Positions 49,135 through 58,599 of a stretch of DNA of 64,000 nucleotides are shown here, one piece after another. Made by a program: the position numbers and the translations under genes. Every line of letters begins with the position of its first letter. Position 1 is the first letter of the stretch. The DNA comes from Drosophila pseudoobscura. Lineage: Eukaryota > Arthropoda > Insecta > Diptera > Drosophilidae. The stretch lies in the NCBI RefSeq assembly GCF_009870125.1, contig NC_046681.1:29286001-29350000 (forward strand), given 5' to 3'. The notes beneath the pieces are model-generated. The model worked only from the letters and a program-made list of their open reading frames with translations. It was not told where the DNA came from and did no database searches.

Positions 49135-49801
49135 TAATATACATCTACTGGTGAATCAAATGAAATATTATTTATTTAATCAAGAGCCACATATTATTAC
49201 TTGCGAGTTGTTTTGTTGTGATTAGAGCTAATAACATAATGTGCTGTAAGGCGCGCAGCACATGGTAACAGGGTGTGTTAGTACTGTAAAAATATAGTAT
49301 GGATGTTCCTGAAAGAGATTTTAATATTCTTTAGACTAACCTGAACTTTTCATATAACTTTTCAGCAATACAGTTCAAGAATACATTGTTAAATTGCAAA
49401 ATGTTGTGGCATATTTTTATTAAATATACATATCTCTCTATTATATACAATTTTTGACGGGGATTGGCGCACGAGCAAAGCGAGGGTGCTGTGCTTGCCC
49501 CCTAGTACTCAATAAAACTGTACACAATATACAAATGTACTAGCTTTTTTGAGTGGGCGAACGATTAAGCAGCACCTGGAAAACTTAAATATTTGGGTCG
49601 TTGCGTCTGTGATTTGTGTGGATCCCTTTAATAGTTGCAACCATTCACTCGTATTCGAATGTACGCCTAAAGGTGTTCTTTTTCTGAGACTATTTCGCTC
49701 GTTTTTAGTTATTCCGGAAAGTTTCAAGATCTCGATCTGCAGTGGAAGAACTCGTGCCATTCTTCATGGAGCCTATGGATGTGAGTTCGATAGAAGGGAA
49801 T
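49135..49801. other. Spacer between zinc finger copies 4 and 5
   Basis: It contains a decayed promoter-like motif (GTGCTGTAAGGCGCGCAGC at 49240-49258) upstream of copy 4. The + strand open frame 49549-49878 runs antisense into the end of copy 5 and is not convincing. Nothing else is seen. Confidence 0.5.
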
Positions 49802-50998
49802 TTATGCATCGGGTAGACTTGAAAGCTCTTGTCCCGTGTGAGAAAGGGTATGTCTTTTCAGAGATGAGTTGTGAATAAAGGCCTTTGAGCAGAACGAGCA
49901 CTTGTAAGGATGCTCTCCAGTGTGAATACAGATATGTGCTTGGAGATCGGAACTTTTCATAAAGGACTTTGAGCAGTAGGAGCATTGGTGGTCGGATCGG
50001 TCCACCGTGTGAGTACGTAAGTGTGTATCAAGATTGGATTTTTGTATAAAGGACTTCGGGCAGTGGGAACACTGGTAGGGTCGTTCGCCAGTATGCAAAC
50101 GGATATGAGCCCGTAGGCAAGCGGCTCGGGCAAAGGACTTGGGGCATTGAGAGCACTTAAACGGTCGCTCTCCCGTATGAGAGCGTATGTGCACTTGCAG
50201 CTCTGATTTTTGTGCAAACGACATAGAGCAGTCTGAACATTGGTATGGTCGTTCACCGGTATGCAACAAGATATGATCCCGAAGTGTTCCGGCATGGGAA
50301 AACGACTTTGGGCAATGAGAACATGTATACGGTCGCTCTCCGGTGTGTGTGCGGCTGTGTACTTTTAGATGAGACAGTTCTTGAAATGACTTCGGACATT
50401 CGGAGCATTGATGGGGCCGATCTCTTGTGTGGGTACGGATGTGTATTTGAAGATGGGAGTTCTGCTTAAACGTCTTCGAGCAATGCGTGCACTCAAACGG
50501 TCGCTCACCCGTGTGAATACGGATGTGTACTTCGAGTTCGCTTTTTTGTATAAATGACTTTGAGCAGTCGGGGCATTTGTAGGGTCGTTCACCCGTATGA
50601 AATTTGATGTGTCTATATAAGTTGCTTCTATGCGTATACCGCTTTGAACAATGGGGGCATCTAAATAAAGCATCGACGTCCTTATCATCTTTTTTGACTT
50701 TTTCATCACAGTTCTCGTCGTCACGATTATCACAGAGGACCTCTTCCATACCCGTCTCCCTTTCTTGGAAGTAGAGTCTGTGGCTCTGCACACAGATGGT
50801 CTTTAGATTGAATGCACTCACTGCATCCTCAAGGCAGGGCGGACATATGTTTTCTGGCAGTAAATCGCCTCGGCTAACCTCGTAGCCGGTGAACTCCGCT
50901 ATCATGTCAGCAATGCAAGTATCCCAGTTTTGTGGCTTGTCGAAAATGTTTGTGAATGCTGCAGACGTACCCACGCAAACTCTGCATATTTTCTCCAT
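49802..50998 (-). CDS. ZAD-C2H2 zinc finger protein, copy 5 (398 aa)
   Basis: MEKICRVC start, four bases after a TTACTTGCAG acceptor. The ZAD spans residues 1-75, with IADMIAEFTGY where paralogs have IAQCTGY. The acidic/Lys linker is followed by ten C2H2 fingers. The first (FRCPHCSKRYTHRSN) resembles the first finger of copy 6. The linker before finger 9 is one residue longer (TVDRSDHQC). The protein ends HTGQELSSLPDA. It neighbours FIG4 tail to tail only loosely; both are on the - strand. Confidence 0.93.
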   Translation of the reverse strand: MEKICRVCVGTSAAFTNIFDKPQNWDTCIADMIAEFTGYEVSRGDLLPENICPPCLEDAVSAFNLKTICVQSHRLYFQERETGMEEVLCDNRDDENCDEKVKKDDKDVDALFRCPHCSKRYTHRSNLYRHIKFHTGERPYKCPDCSKSFIQKSELEVHIRIHTGERPFECTHCSKTFKQNSHLQIHIRTHTRDRPHQCSECPKSFQELSHLKVHSRTHTGERPYTCSHCPKSFSHAGTLRDHILLHTGERPYQCSDCSMSFAQKSELQVHIRSHTGERPFKCSQCPKSFARAACLRAHIRLHTGERPYQCSHCPKSFIQKSNLDTHLRTHTVDRSDHQCSYCSKSFMKSSDLQAHICIHTGEHPYKCSFCSKAFIHNSSLKRHTLSHTGQELSSLPDA

Positions 50999-51000
50999 TT

Positions 51001-51413
51001 TCCTGCAAGTAAATGAATCTTAAATAAACAGACAACAGGACTCGCAATTGCGCACTGGAACGCATTGAATATAAAACAAACCAACTTGTTTGGCTCTTCA
51101 GAATTGCAAAACATGTAGTATTGATGATTATTTGGCACAATTTAGTTTGTTTTGACAACAAAACAGAAGAAGTACAGCTGTTGGGCACGAAATGTATCTG
51201 TTAAATTATGTGCTGTTAGGCGCGGAAGGCATGTTAAATTATATTTAATGCTAATACAACAAACAACAAACCCAACAACGAATTAAATGACAATTGGGCA
51301 TTAGTGTGAAACAGATTAAAGCTTTTCGTATGAACAGTTTGAGGCATTGCTTTTTGTTCACACATAGAAGAAATACACAATTTAATTTTGATGTCGCCGA
51401 ATAGATTGAAATA
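51001..51413. other. Spacer upstream of zinc finger copy 5
   Basis: It carries a partial promoter-like block at 51173-51235: CAGCTGTTGGGCACGAAATG, then after a shortened gap GTGCTGTTAGGCGCGGAAGG, followed directly by unrelated AT-rich DNA. There is no block A or ine copy here, so this unit is truncated just before the 3' end of FIG4. Confidence 0.55.
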
Positions 51414-51419
51414 TTTAAT
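51414..51419 (-). terminator. FIG4: FIG4 polyadenylation signal ATTAAA
   Basis: ATTAAA on the - strand about 84 nt after the FIG4 stop; a second ATTAAA lies at 51381-51386. Confidence 0.45.
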
Positions 51420-51502
51420 TAGGAAACAATTTACAATTACATTTAGGTAGATACAATGTACATAAATACTTATAAGCATACGAATTAAATAATTTGCTGC
51501 TT

Positions 51503-54198
51503 CTATAGCTTCTGTACATATCGATAGAGCACATCGAACTCTTCAAACTTTGGCACGGCACTGAAGTTGCGCGGTGTTTTGCAGTACTCTCCATAGATAA
51601 TCTGACTTTTGCTGGGAACGGTCGGTGGATGCACACTCAAATACGAGTTTGTGCCATAGTTGCTCAGGGGGCGCAGCGTGATGCCCCTCATGATCTTAGC
51701 GAGCTCTTGGTCGCGCTGGGCCACGGAAGTCTGGGCAGGCCGAGCTCCTCCACTGGACAGTTTTTCCAGTTGGACGTATTTCTTATAGATGGCCATGCTC
51801 TGCTTGGAGGGCGCATTAATGCTGCAGCCATAGACCTGATCCATTGAGGGGAGCACCGAAGCCAGCGTTATAGCGGCCGGCTCAGCCGATTCTGTTTGCT
51901 TGGCCTCTTTCTCGGCAAAGCTGGCACTAAGCTCCTCATCGCTGGAGCTGTCATCGCCTTCACTAGAGCTTGAAGAGTTGCTGTTCGTCGACCCCGTGGA
52001 ACTATGGCCAGTCATCGAGGGATTTTGACGAGCTTTCCTTGACGTCTGAATCTGTCTCTGAAACGGACTGTAGTTTGTGCGGAATGTGGGCATAAAGCGC
52101 ATTGCCAGCTGGCTTATCTCAAAGGCAATGTGTTCGCTAAGATCGGTCCACTTGAAGGACTGATGGTAATTTGAGTAGGCATCGATCATCTCCAAGCCAT
52201 TGCTGTGTACGCGGAACAGCTCCTTGACGAGTTTGTTCGAATCGGCGCACGAGTATGGCAAGCACTCCCGTACCTTATGACGAACCCAATCGGTGATCTG
52301 TTTGCTATCCGTGCTGGGCACAAAGTCATTGTGCATATCGTAGTCGGTTTGTAGCTCCCATATAGGTTGAGTCACTAGATAAAAAACAAAAATACCACTA
52401 TAGCAGTTACATTCGCAGAACTAAATGATATACTCACATTTTGTGTGACTGGGCTTGTAAATGCCAAGAAAGAGATTGATGCTGTGCTGCTTTTCAGTGT
52501 CGCTAAATGTATTGCTGTAGTAGCGACTGAGGGTCTGCATAACATCGTTGCCTTGGGAGCCCCAGGGAGCCGTCTTTCGATATGTCTTAATCCTATGGAC
52601 CAGCTGAGAGCCACCATACTGCAACGCTAGAGTATCACCATGCTCCTCGTACAAGTGCTCCAGCATCGTTACACAATCCGAGTCAAACTCTAGCTTGGCC
52701 GACTTCAGAAAACCTAATCTCTCTAGTTGGTGCCCCAATGCACACTTTCCAATGGCAAACTGGGCCGAGTTGGTTCGGTCCAAGCAGTCCACGCAATTAG
52801 TGCGTACAATGCCAGTCTGAAGGCTGAGCTCGCTGCCTCGAGCTTTAAAGAACATATTCGTCAATTGAATCACACTTTCCGCGTATATAGCCAACTGATC
52901 CATGACGTTTCCACCACTCAAACGGCTCTGACGAGCCATATCGAAGTGTATGTGTTTCATTCGATGCGGCGGAGGTAGAAACTGATTTAGATAGCGAATG
53001 CTGTACTCCAGTTCCTTTGAGATGATAGACTCGTGCTTCCGACGCTCTCGCTTCTTAACCAGGTTAAGCATTATTAATGGTGCCCCATAGTGGAACAGCA
53101 GTCGCTCAAAATGCCGCGAGGGAGTCTGAGCGTAGGGATCACATATGACCACCTGTATCTGAGGCTTTGGAACCATTTTGCTGATGTCCTGCGACCAGTG
53201 GGATGGTATGGAGCCCCGCATTTGCGTAAAGGCGCACAGTCGCTGACCGTCGCTTACAATTTGCTCCGTCTCCACTTCATTGGCTACATCGCCCTGGAAG
53301 TTTGCACCTCGCTTTAGGAAGCGTGTACCCGCAAAGCGCGTACTGCGTCGCGCTATAAGGCAGACATTTACATGCCGTCCAAAGATGCTGATGCACGATT
53401 GACTAACAAACCCGTGGGTGACCTCCAGAAGCCAGTCCTTTAGCATTATACCCTCCATTGGTTGCAGAAGATAGGCATTCCATACAAAACGCTTGCGGGA
53501 ATCGCTTCGAAATGCATAGTCCACACGCTCATGAATCTGTGCCACGTTATTAGTCAGCGTGTTCCAGTCGGGTAGTGGCTCGTCCCGATCCAGGTCCACT
53601 TTGGCTCCCACAAAGCGCGGCGCCGATTCATTATACTGCAGCGTTCGTGTCAGATCATACGAATAGGAGAAATAAAAGTTGCTTCGCAGGTCGATGTTCT
53701 GAAACATTTTCTTGTAGCGATCCTCGTGTGGGTGCGGTGGTCGCTGGGATGTCACCTCGTTCACACGTACCATTACTGTGTCCTTAATGGTGTAGACCAA
53801 ATGATTTCCAATGAAGGCACAACACTTGCGCTTGGTAACCAGTATCAGGTAGTAGCCCTCGAGAAATCTGACAAAGCCCAACACCCCATAGGCTGATGTC
53901 ACCTTCGGTGAGCCCGTGAGGGAAGCCACAAATCGTCTGATTTCCAAGTTATTGAACTCGTTGGCATTTTCCTCGATACTCAAACGGTTGTGTGCCAGCC
54001 GATCGATGGTGAGCAACCGAAATCTAGTCTCGCGGTTGTTGCTGCCCACCAAATACAAACGCTGAAACACGCAGAGTTATCAAATAAAATTTTCAATTAA
54101 AAGTGACATCTACTTACTGTGCGGGTCTCATAGAGCACTACCTTCTGTATGCAACTGATCAGAGGATTAAATACTATATTTGGGTTTCCATTGTTCAT
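51503..54198 (-). CDS. FIG4: FIG4, Sac-domain phosphoinositide 5-phosphatase
   Basis: FIG4 dephosphorylates PI(3,5)P2 on endosomes and lysosomes and works in a complex with the kinase Fab1/PIKfyve and the scaffold Vac14. Exons on the - strand: 54198-54118 (MNNGNPNIVFNPLIS...YETRT), 54061-52438 and 52374-51503; introns of 56 and 63 nt have good GT-AG ends. The product is 858 residues, the same length as I remember for melanogaster. The Sac catalytic motif RTNCVDCLDRTN is intact with the nucleophile Cys near residue 450. The C-terminal third carries an acidic Ser-rich stretch (SSSSSEGDDSSSDEE). The region upstream of the ATG carries the same promoter-like block as the zinc finger genes. Confidence 0.95.
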
Positions 54199-54291
54199 GT
54201 TATATGCGTTTCGATGCGCTTTTCCGAGAATGGACGACAATTTGTTGTATTTGGCAAGAATTATTTGTTTTGGCAACAAAACATCATAAAA

Positions 54292-54430
54292 CGAGCTGTT
54301 GGACGCGAAATGTAGCTCGCCAAATTTATGTTGTCCGGACAGCCCACAAAAAGTGCTGTTAGGCGCCAGAGGTATCGACGGGTTATCGAAATATTTTATG
54401 TCAGCTGCAATGTTTTGTTGAAATTATATT
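54292..54430. promoter_or_regulatory. Cluster promoter-like block, copy 4, upstream of FIG4
   Basis: GAGCTGTTGGACGCGAAATG at 54293 and GTGCTGTTAGGCGCCAGAGG at 54353. Between the FIG4 start and the block lies TTTGTTTTGGCAACAAAACAT, the counterpart of TTTGTTTTGACCACAAAACAT upstream of zinc finger copies. The block therefore begins about 95 bp upstream of the FIG4 start codon. Confidence 0.6.
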
Positions 54431-54519
54431 TATTTAAATTTTAAGCTGTATGATCTTTTCAAAAAGACAGAACAAGATAAAGCACAATTTAAATGCATAT
54501 CTGCAATGCACCGGAGGAC

Positions 54520-54890
54520 TAGTGGATTATGCGCAAGAGAAACGCCTAGGGGTATGGAATACTGTAAGTGGATTTGATGAAGATACATATGTAAATATTT
54601 GCTTTTTATGTAAATAAATTCTCAAAAGTCCTTTCGCAGCAAATTCTTTGCTTTAATTTCCAAACATTCAACATTTAGATGCCGTTGAATGCTTCTGACA
54701 CCTTGTCAGCAGTGATGAACACCTCGGAGTATATCAGTCCATTGGCCACTTGAATTTGTTCCTTCCTTTTTGTATTTAGGTTTCGAGCCTCATCAGCTAC
54801 CATTGGGGAGATGCATGTATCCGGACTAGGCCTATAGCATTAGTTGGATAATCACATATATTTCACACTGATCGGCATTCCGGGCAATGA
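54520..54890 (+). pseudogene. Orphan block A copy 4 plus ine exon 8 copy
   Basis: 54520-54563 keeps LVDYAQEKRLG, an internal deletion of about 24 nt, then VWNT and an intact donor GTAAGTGG. 54780-54890 follows ine exon 8 after an acceptor (GAGCCTCATCAGCTACCATT, TCGGCATTCCGGGCAAT) but has a TAG and many changes. Confidence 0.75.
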
Positions 54891-55084
54891 ACGGTCATAG
54901 CTGGAGAATTTCGGAGGTTCGGATGTTGCTATCACCAGAACAGCTTTTTTAAATTGAAGGATACGATAGTAATACTTAGGATAGTACTTAAACCGAATCT
55001 AGATGCTGGTTTGCTCTTGAGTTTTCCTGGAGTTTCTTATCAACTCCAGTCCACTGCTCTTCCTTCGGCCTTGTCATATCTGCC

Positions 55085-55285
55085 AATTTGTATGCCCGGT
55101 ACTTAAAGAGAATAAGGATTATTATATGCGTGCAAGTACACATACATGTACATATTTATATGGCAGAAAGAACCGTTTCCAGCCCCATAAAGTAAATATT
55201 TTCGATCAGCATAACCATATCTGTCCGTCTGTCCCGATGAGCGCCTATATCTCGGAGACTATAGTCGATATTCCACTGTTGCAAG
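55085..55285. mobile_element. Fragment of a common Drosophila dispersed repeat
   Basis: TATGCCCGGTACTTAAAGAG, GTTTCCAGCCCCATAAAGTA, TTTCGATCAGCATAA and GTCCGTCTGTCCCGATGAGC in this order match a widely scattered Drosophila repeat that I know from many intergenic regions (the TATACCCGGTACTC ... GTCCGTCTGTCCG element). I cannot name its family. Only a non-coding fragment is present. Confidence 0.7.
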
Positions 55286-55404
55286 TATATTCCCGCGCAA
55301 AGGACGAACATCTGTGGCATCAACAATTTTAAAACTATACGAAACCTGAAACACGGAATTGTTTGTTATGGATAAAAACCTTTTGTTTGTCATTGTATAA
55401 TGTT

Positions 55405-55410
55405 TTTATT
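55405..55410 (-). terminator. Polyadenylation signal of zinc finger copy 6
   Basis: AATAAA on the - strand about 195 nt beyond the stop of the 55605-56951 frame. Confidence 0.45.
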
Positions 55411-55559
55411 ATAATAACTACCATATCAACATCAAAGTTAAATTATTTGCACATCGTTTTGTTTTTTAAATATCGTTGACGTCCGGCATCGTACTGAAAG
55501 CACTACTTCGGTCGTTCTTCCCAGTGAGAGAGAATATTATGTGACCGTTGAAATGGGCC

Positions 55560-55604
55560 TTTTCTTAAAATAGCTTCGAGCCCTAAGCACATTGGTAGGC
55601 TCGT
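55560..55604 (-). pseudogene. Out-of-frame tail of zinc finger copy 6
   Basis: In the frame next to the one used, the sequence at the end of copy 6 reads ...TAERAYQCA before its own stop, the start of one more finger. A small indel at HIRSQH|G therefore cut off a longer array. Confidence 0.6.
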
Positions 55605-56951
55605 TCAGCCGTGTTGCGAACGAATGTGTCTGTTAAAAGTAGATCCTTGTACGAAGGTTTTCGAACAGTGAGAGCACTGGTAGGGTCTTTCACCTGTGTG
55701 GGTGCGAATGTGTATTTGGAGATGAGAGAGTTGTGTAAATGACTTCGAGCAGTGAGAACACTTATGCGGTCGCTCCCCAGTATGAGTACGTATGTGTGCG
55801 CTGTGATGGGCTTTTTGTTTAAATGACTTGGAGCAGTGGGTACACTGATATGGTCGCTCAATCGCGCATTTTTGGATGTGCAATTTGAGTGACTCTTTCT
55901 CTTGAAATGACTCCGGGCAGTGACAACATTGAAGGGGTCGCTCTACAGTGTGAGTACGGCTATGTGCCTTGAGATTGTGTTTTTCTGTAAAGGATTTTGA
56001 GCAGTCGGAACATTTGAAGGGTCGTTCATTTCTGTGCCAACGCAGGTGTCTTTTGAAACAGTACAGTTGGGAGAAAGACTTTGAACAGTGAGAGCATATA
56101 TAGGGTCGTTCGCCTGTGTGCGTACGGGTGTGAATCTTTAGATATCCCTGCGAGCTAAATGACTTTGTGCAGTGAGAGCATAGGTAGTGTTTTTTACTTG
56201 AAGGGAAACGTGTGTGGTCTTGAAGATGGGAGCATTGGTAGAGTCGATCACCCAGCTGTGTGCGGTTCTGTATCTGACGATGGGCAATTTGTTTAAACGA
56301 CATCGAGCATTGCGAAAGTTTGAAGGGTCGATCATCGGTGTGCTTATGGGTGTGTCTTTCAAGATTATATTTATTTGCAAAAAACTTCGAGCAGTAGGAA
56401 CATTGGTAAGGTTGATCACCTGAGTGCGTTCGAGTGTGTGATTGGAGCTGGGATTTTTGATGAAAGGATTTTGGGCAGTCGGCGCATTTGTAGGGACGTT
56501 CCACATTGTGTATTTTTTTGTGTCTATTTAGATTCGATTGACGCGTATAGCTCTTTGGACAAAGACTACATTTGAAGAGATTATCGAGATCCTTATCACT
56601 TTGGACCTCTGCATGGGGTTCAAATTGGATCGATTGCTCACTTTCAATATCTGAGGGTTCCCAATCCTCGTCTTCCAGATTGTCACAGATGTCTTCTTCT
56701 CTATACTCCTCCATCACTGGGAAATAGAGTTTATGACTGTGCTCAAGGGTTTTCTTAAGGGTGAATGCACTCACTGCATCCTCGAGGCAGGGCGGACATA
56801 TGTTTTCTGGTAGTAAATCGCCTCGCCTAACCACGTACCCGGTGCACTGTGCTATCATGTCAGCAATACAAGTATCCAATGTTGGTCTTTCATCAAAAAT
56901 ATTTGTGAATGCTCCGGAGTTTGCCATGCAAACTCTGCATATTTCCTCCAT
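55605..56951 (-). CDS. ZAD-C2H2 zinc finger protein, copy 6, with degenerate fingers (448 aa)
   Basis: MEEICRVC start after TTACTTGCAG|GACT. The ZAD (1-75) is almost identical to that of copy 2 ([20 protein letters not shown]). About nine intact C2H2 fingers are present. Damage: finger 4 has lost its first Cys and both His (FKLSQC, HRQIQNRTQ); finger 5 is a fused remnant (YQCSHLQDHTRF); finger 9 is C2HC-like (HIQKC). The last finger ends HIRSQHG and then a stop, because of a frameshift. It is probably still expressed as a ZAD protein, but the array is under relaxed constraint. Nearest relatives in the cluster: copy 2 in the ZAD, copy 5 in the first finger. Confidence 0.85.
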   Translation of the reverse strand: MEEICRVCMANSGAFTNIFDERPTLDTCIADMIAQCTGYVVRRGDLLPENICPPCLEDAVSAFTLKKTLEHSHKLYFPVMEEYREEDICDNLEDEDWEPSDIESEQSIQFEPHAEVQSDKDLDNLFKCSLCPKSYTRQSNLNRHKKIHNVERPYKCADCPKSFHQKSQLQSHTRTHSGDQPYQCSYCSKFFANKYNLERHTHKHTDDRPFKLSQCSMSFKQIAHRQIQNRTQLGDRLYQCSHLQDHTRFPSSKKHYLCSHCTKSFSSQGYLKIHTRTHTGERPYICSHCSKSFSQLYCFKRHLRWHRNERPFKCSDCSKSFTEKHNLKAHSRTHTVERPLQCCHCPESFQEKESLKLHIQKCAIERPYQCTHCSKSFKQKAHHSAHIRTHTGERPHKCSHCSKSFTQLSHLQIHIRTHTGERPYQCSHCSKTFVQGSTFNRHIRSQHG

Positions 56952-57122
56952 AGTCCTGCAAGTAAATGACTATTATATATAAGAATACAGGACGCGCAAT
57001 TACATGCAGGAACGCATCGGATACAAAACAAAACAACGAACTAACTTGTGTAATAATTGCAAATTGTTTAGATTGAGGTGTCTTTGGTACGAATTGTTTG
57101 TTTTGACCACAAAACATAATAA

Positions 57123-57381
57123 TTAGAGCTGTTAGACGCGAAATGCAGCTCGACAAATTTATGTTATGCGGACAGCCAACGAAAAGTGCTGTTAGGCGCG
57201 AGAGGTATCGATGTGCTATCGAAATAGTTTATGTTAACTGCAATGTTTTGAAGAAATTATATTTATTTAAATTTTGTGTTGTGATACTTCAAGTGGACGC
57301 ATCGAAGAATTAATGGATTATGCTCAAGAACAACGGACCAGCTTTGTACCTATGCAACAGGTGGCGGCATGGAATACTGCA
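57123..57381 (+). promoter_or_regulatory. Cluster promoter-like block copy 5 with orphan block A copy 5
   Basis: GAGCTGTTAGACGCGAAATG at 57126 and GTGCTGTTAGGCGCGAGAGG at 57186, upstream of zinc finger copy 6. Block A follows at 57301-57381 (ELMDYAQEQRTSFVPMQQ...AWNT), with the donor changed to GCAAGT. No ine copy follows this unit; the sequence after 57455 is unrelated. Confidence 0.6.
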
Positions 57382-57619
57382 AGTGTATTTGCTGAATATA
57401 TAAATACATTCTCGAGATACAATTTTACGTCCTTTCACAGCGCAAAAAGCATATAATCGAATGAATCGGGTGAATGAATGAAAGAATCGAATGAATGAAT
57501 GTGTTATCGAATCTAACAATAATGCTATTCATATAATTTGTTTTTCCTTTTGAACTGATTTGATTAATAAATTCTGAATAGCAAAATATTCTATGACCCG
57601 AATTACTGACAAAAAAATT

Positions 57620-57675
57620 AGAGCTGTTAGACGCCAGATGAACCAAAAAAGAAGTCCGGGTAGGCGCGAAAACAA
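57620..57675 (+). repeat. Partial promoter-like block, distal end of the array
   Basis: GAGCTGTTAGACGCCAGATG and, only about 30 bp later, GGGTAGGCGCGAAAAC. It is preceded by TTACTGACAAAAAAAT, not by the usual upstream part. This is the last trace of the duplicated array. Confidence 0.6.
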
Positions 57676-57723
57676 ATGGGTATTTGTGTATCAATTATTG
57701 TATTCTTTTGCTTTAACAAAGCT

Positions 57724-58119
57724 TTAGGAAGGTTTTGCGAGGTCCCCGGTGTTCCCGGTGTCGCTCCCAACCAGTCGGTGCTCTCTATCTGGCAGATCGT
57801 TCAAATGGGCTCTGTGGGCACATGTTCCTCCTGTGCTTGCGTGCTTGCTGCCTTCAGCTGCAGACGCTTCTGCGTTTTTTCTGCCATCCTGATTGAACCT
57901 CATGCAGGATATGATATCCGCATCTTTGATATCCGGCTTTCTGCTGTCTCTCTTACTTACATAATTGGCAGCACTAACAACGTCGCAAAAATGTGACTTA
58001 AGAATTGGCAGTATTTCGCATTCGAAATTGACTCGTTCAGTTTTAGTCCAATTTAGCGAAGAACTAAACCAGATGAAACCGAGCACCGTGGCGCGCAGGA
58101 TGTCATAGTTGGAACTCAC
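57724..58119 (-). CDS. Unrecognised open frame, possible exon (about 131 codons, no ATG at its start)
   Basis: Open on the - strand from a stop to TAA, reading SSNYDILRATVLGFIWF... early and a polar end (HRLVGSDTGNTGDLAKPS). The first ATG in frame is near residue 72, so if real it is an exon entered from an AAG|TG acceptor near 58118, or the 3' exons of a gene with an intron: GTAAGTAAG at about 57961 and TTCAATCAG at about 57893 could be a donor-acceptor pair. A + strand frame of 106 codons covers the same bases. I do not recognise a family and do not assign a function. Confidence 0.25.
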   Translation of the reverse strand: MSSNYDILRATVLGFIWFSSSLNWTKTERVNFECEILPILKSHFCDVVSAANYVSKRDSRKPDIKDADIISCMRFNQDGRKNAEASAAEGSKHASTGGTCAHRAHLNDLPDREHRLVGSDTGNTGDLAKPS

Positions 58120-58327
58120 TTTATGTTAAGGTTTCATACATATCAGCTTCCCGGATATCCGCTGCCGTCTACTAGAGGGCGTTTGGTGGGTGCGCCACCT
58201 GCTGAGAAATCCAAATTGTATGAAGATTTCATGCACTTCAGCATTTGTCGAGTGACAAGAATATAATTTACATACAGCGGCGAGACTTTGTCAGACATAG
58301 GTTAGATTAATTACATGTGCATGTAGC

Positions 58328-58573
58328 TTACATGTTACCGATGTGTATTACCGAACATGTAGCAAACAAACTTTCTGGATAAGATCCCAGGGTCTTCAGC
58401 TTTGGCGTTCGCCTTTCGCCGTTTTGTGATTGACCGGGTAATGTTATTTTATTTCCAACCCGTTCATCATTTCCATTTTTTCTTGTTCCTCTTCTCTTAT
58501 TTTGTATTCCCTCCAGCTTCCGCCGCAGCTCCTTCTCCTCTCGGGATGTCCAATGGTCCTTTACCCTGGTCAT
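58328..58573 (-). CDS. Unrecognised small charged open frame (81 aa)
   Basis: ATG 58573 begins MTRVKDHWTSREEKELRRKLEG, a Lys/Glu-rich start suggesting a helical or coiled-coil segment, and continues basic to a TAA. After about residue 26 the neighbouring frame (REEEQEKMEMMNGLE) looks more like a coiled coil than the frame used, so a frameshift or an intron is possible. It may belong to one gene with the 57724-58119 frame, 200 bp downstream on the same strand. No function is assigned. Confidence 0.3.
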   Translation of the reverse strand: MTRVKDHWTSREEKELRRKLEGIQNKRRGTRKNGNDERVGNKITLPGQSQNGERRTPKLKTLGSYPESLFATCSVIHIGNM

Positions 58574-58599
58574 TTACATTTACATTATAAGGACTTTGA

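Noticed and set aside
49549..49878. 109-codon + strand frame overlapping the end of zinc finger copy 5
   Set aside because: It overlaps a real gene antisense, has no recognisable domain, and about half of it is the complement of finger codons.
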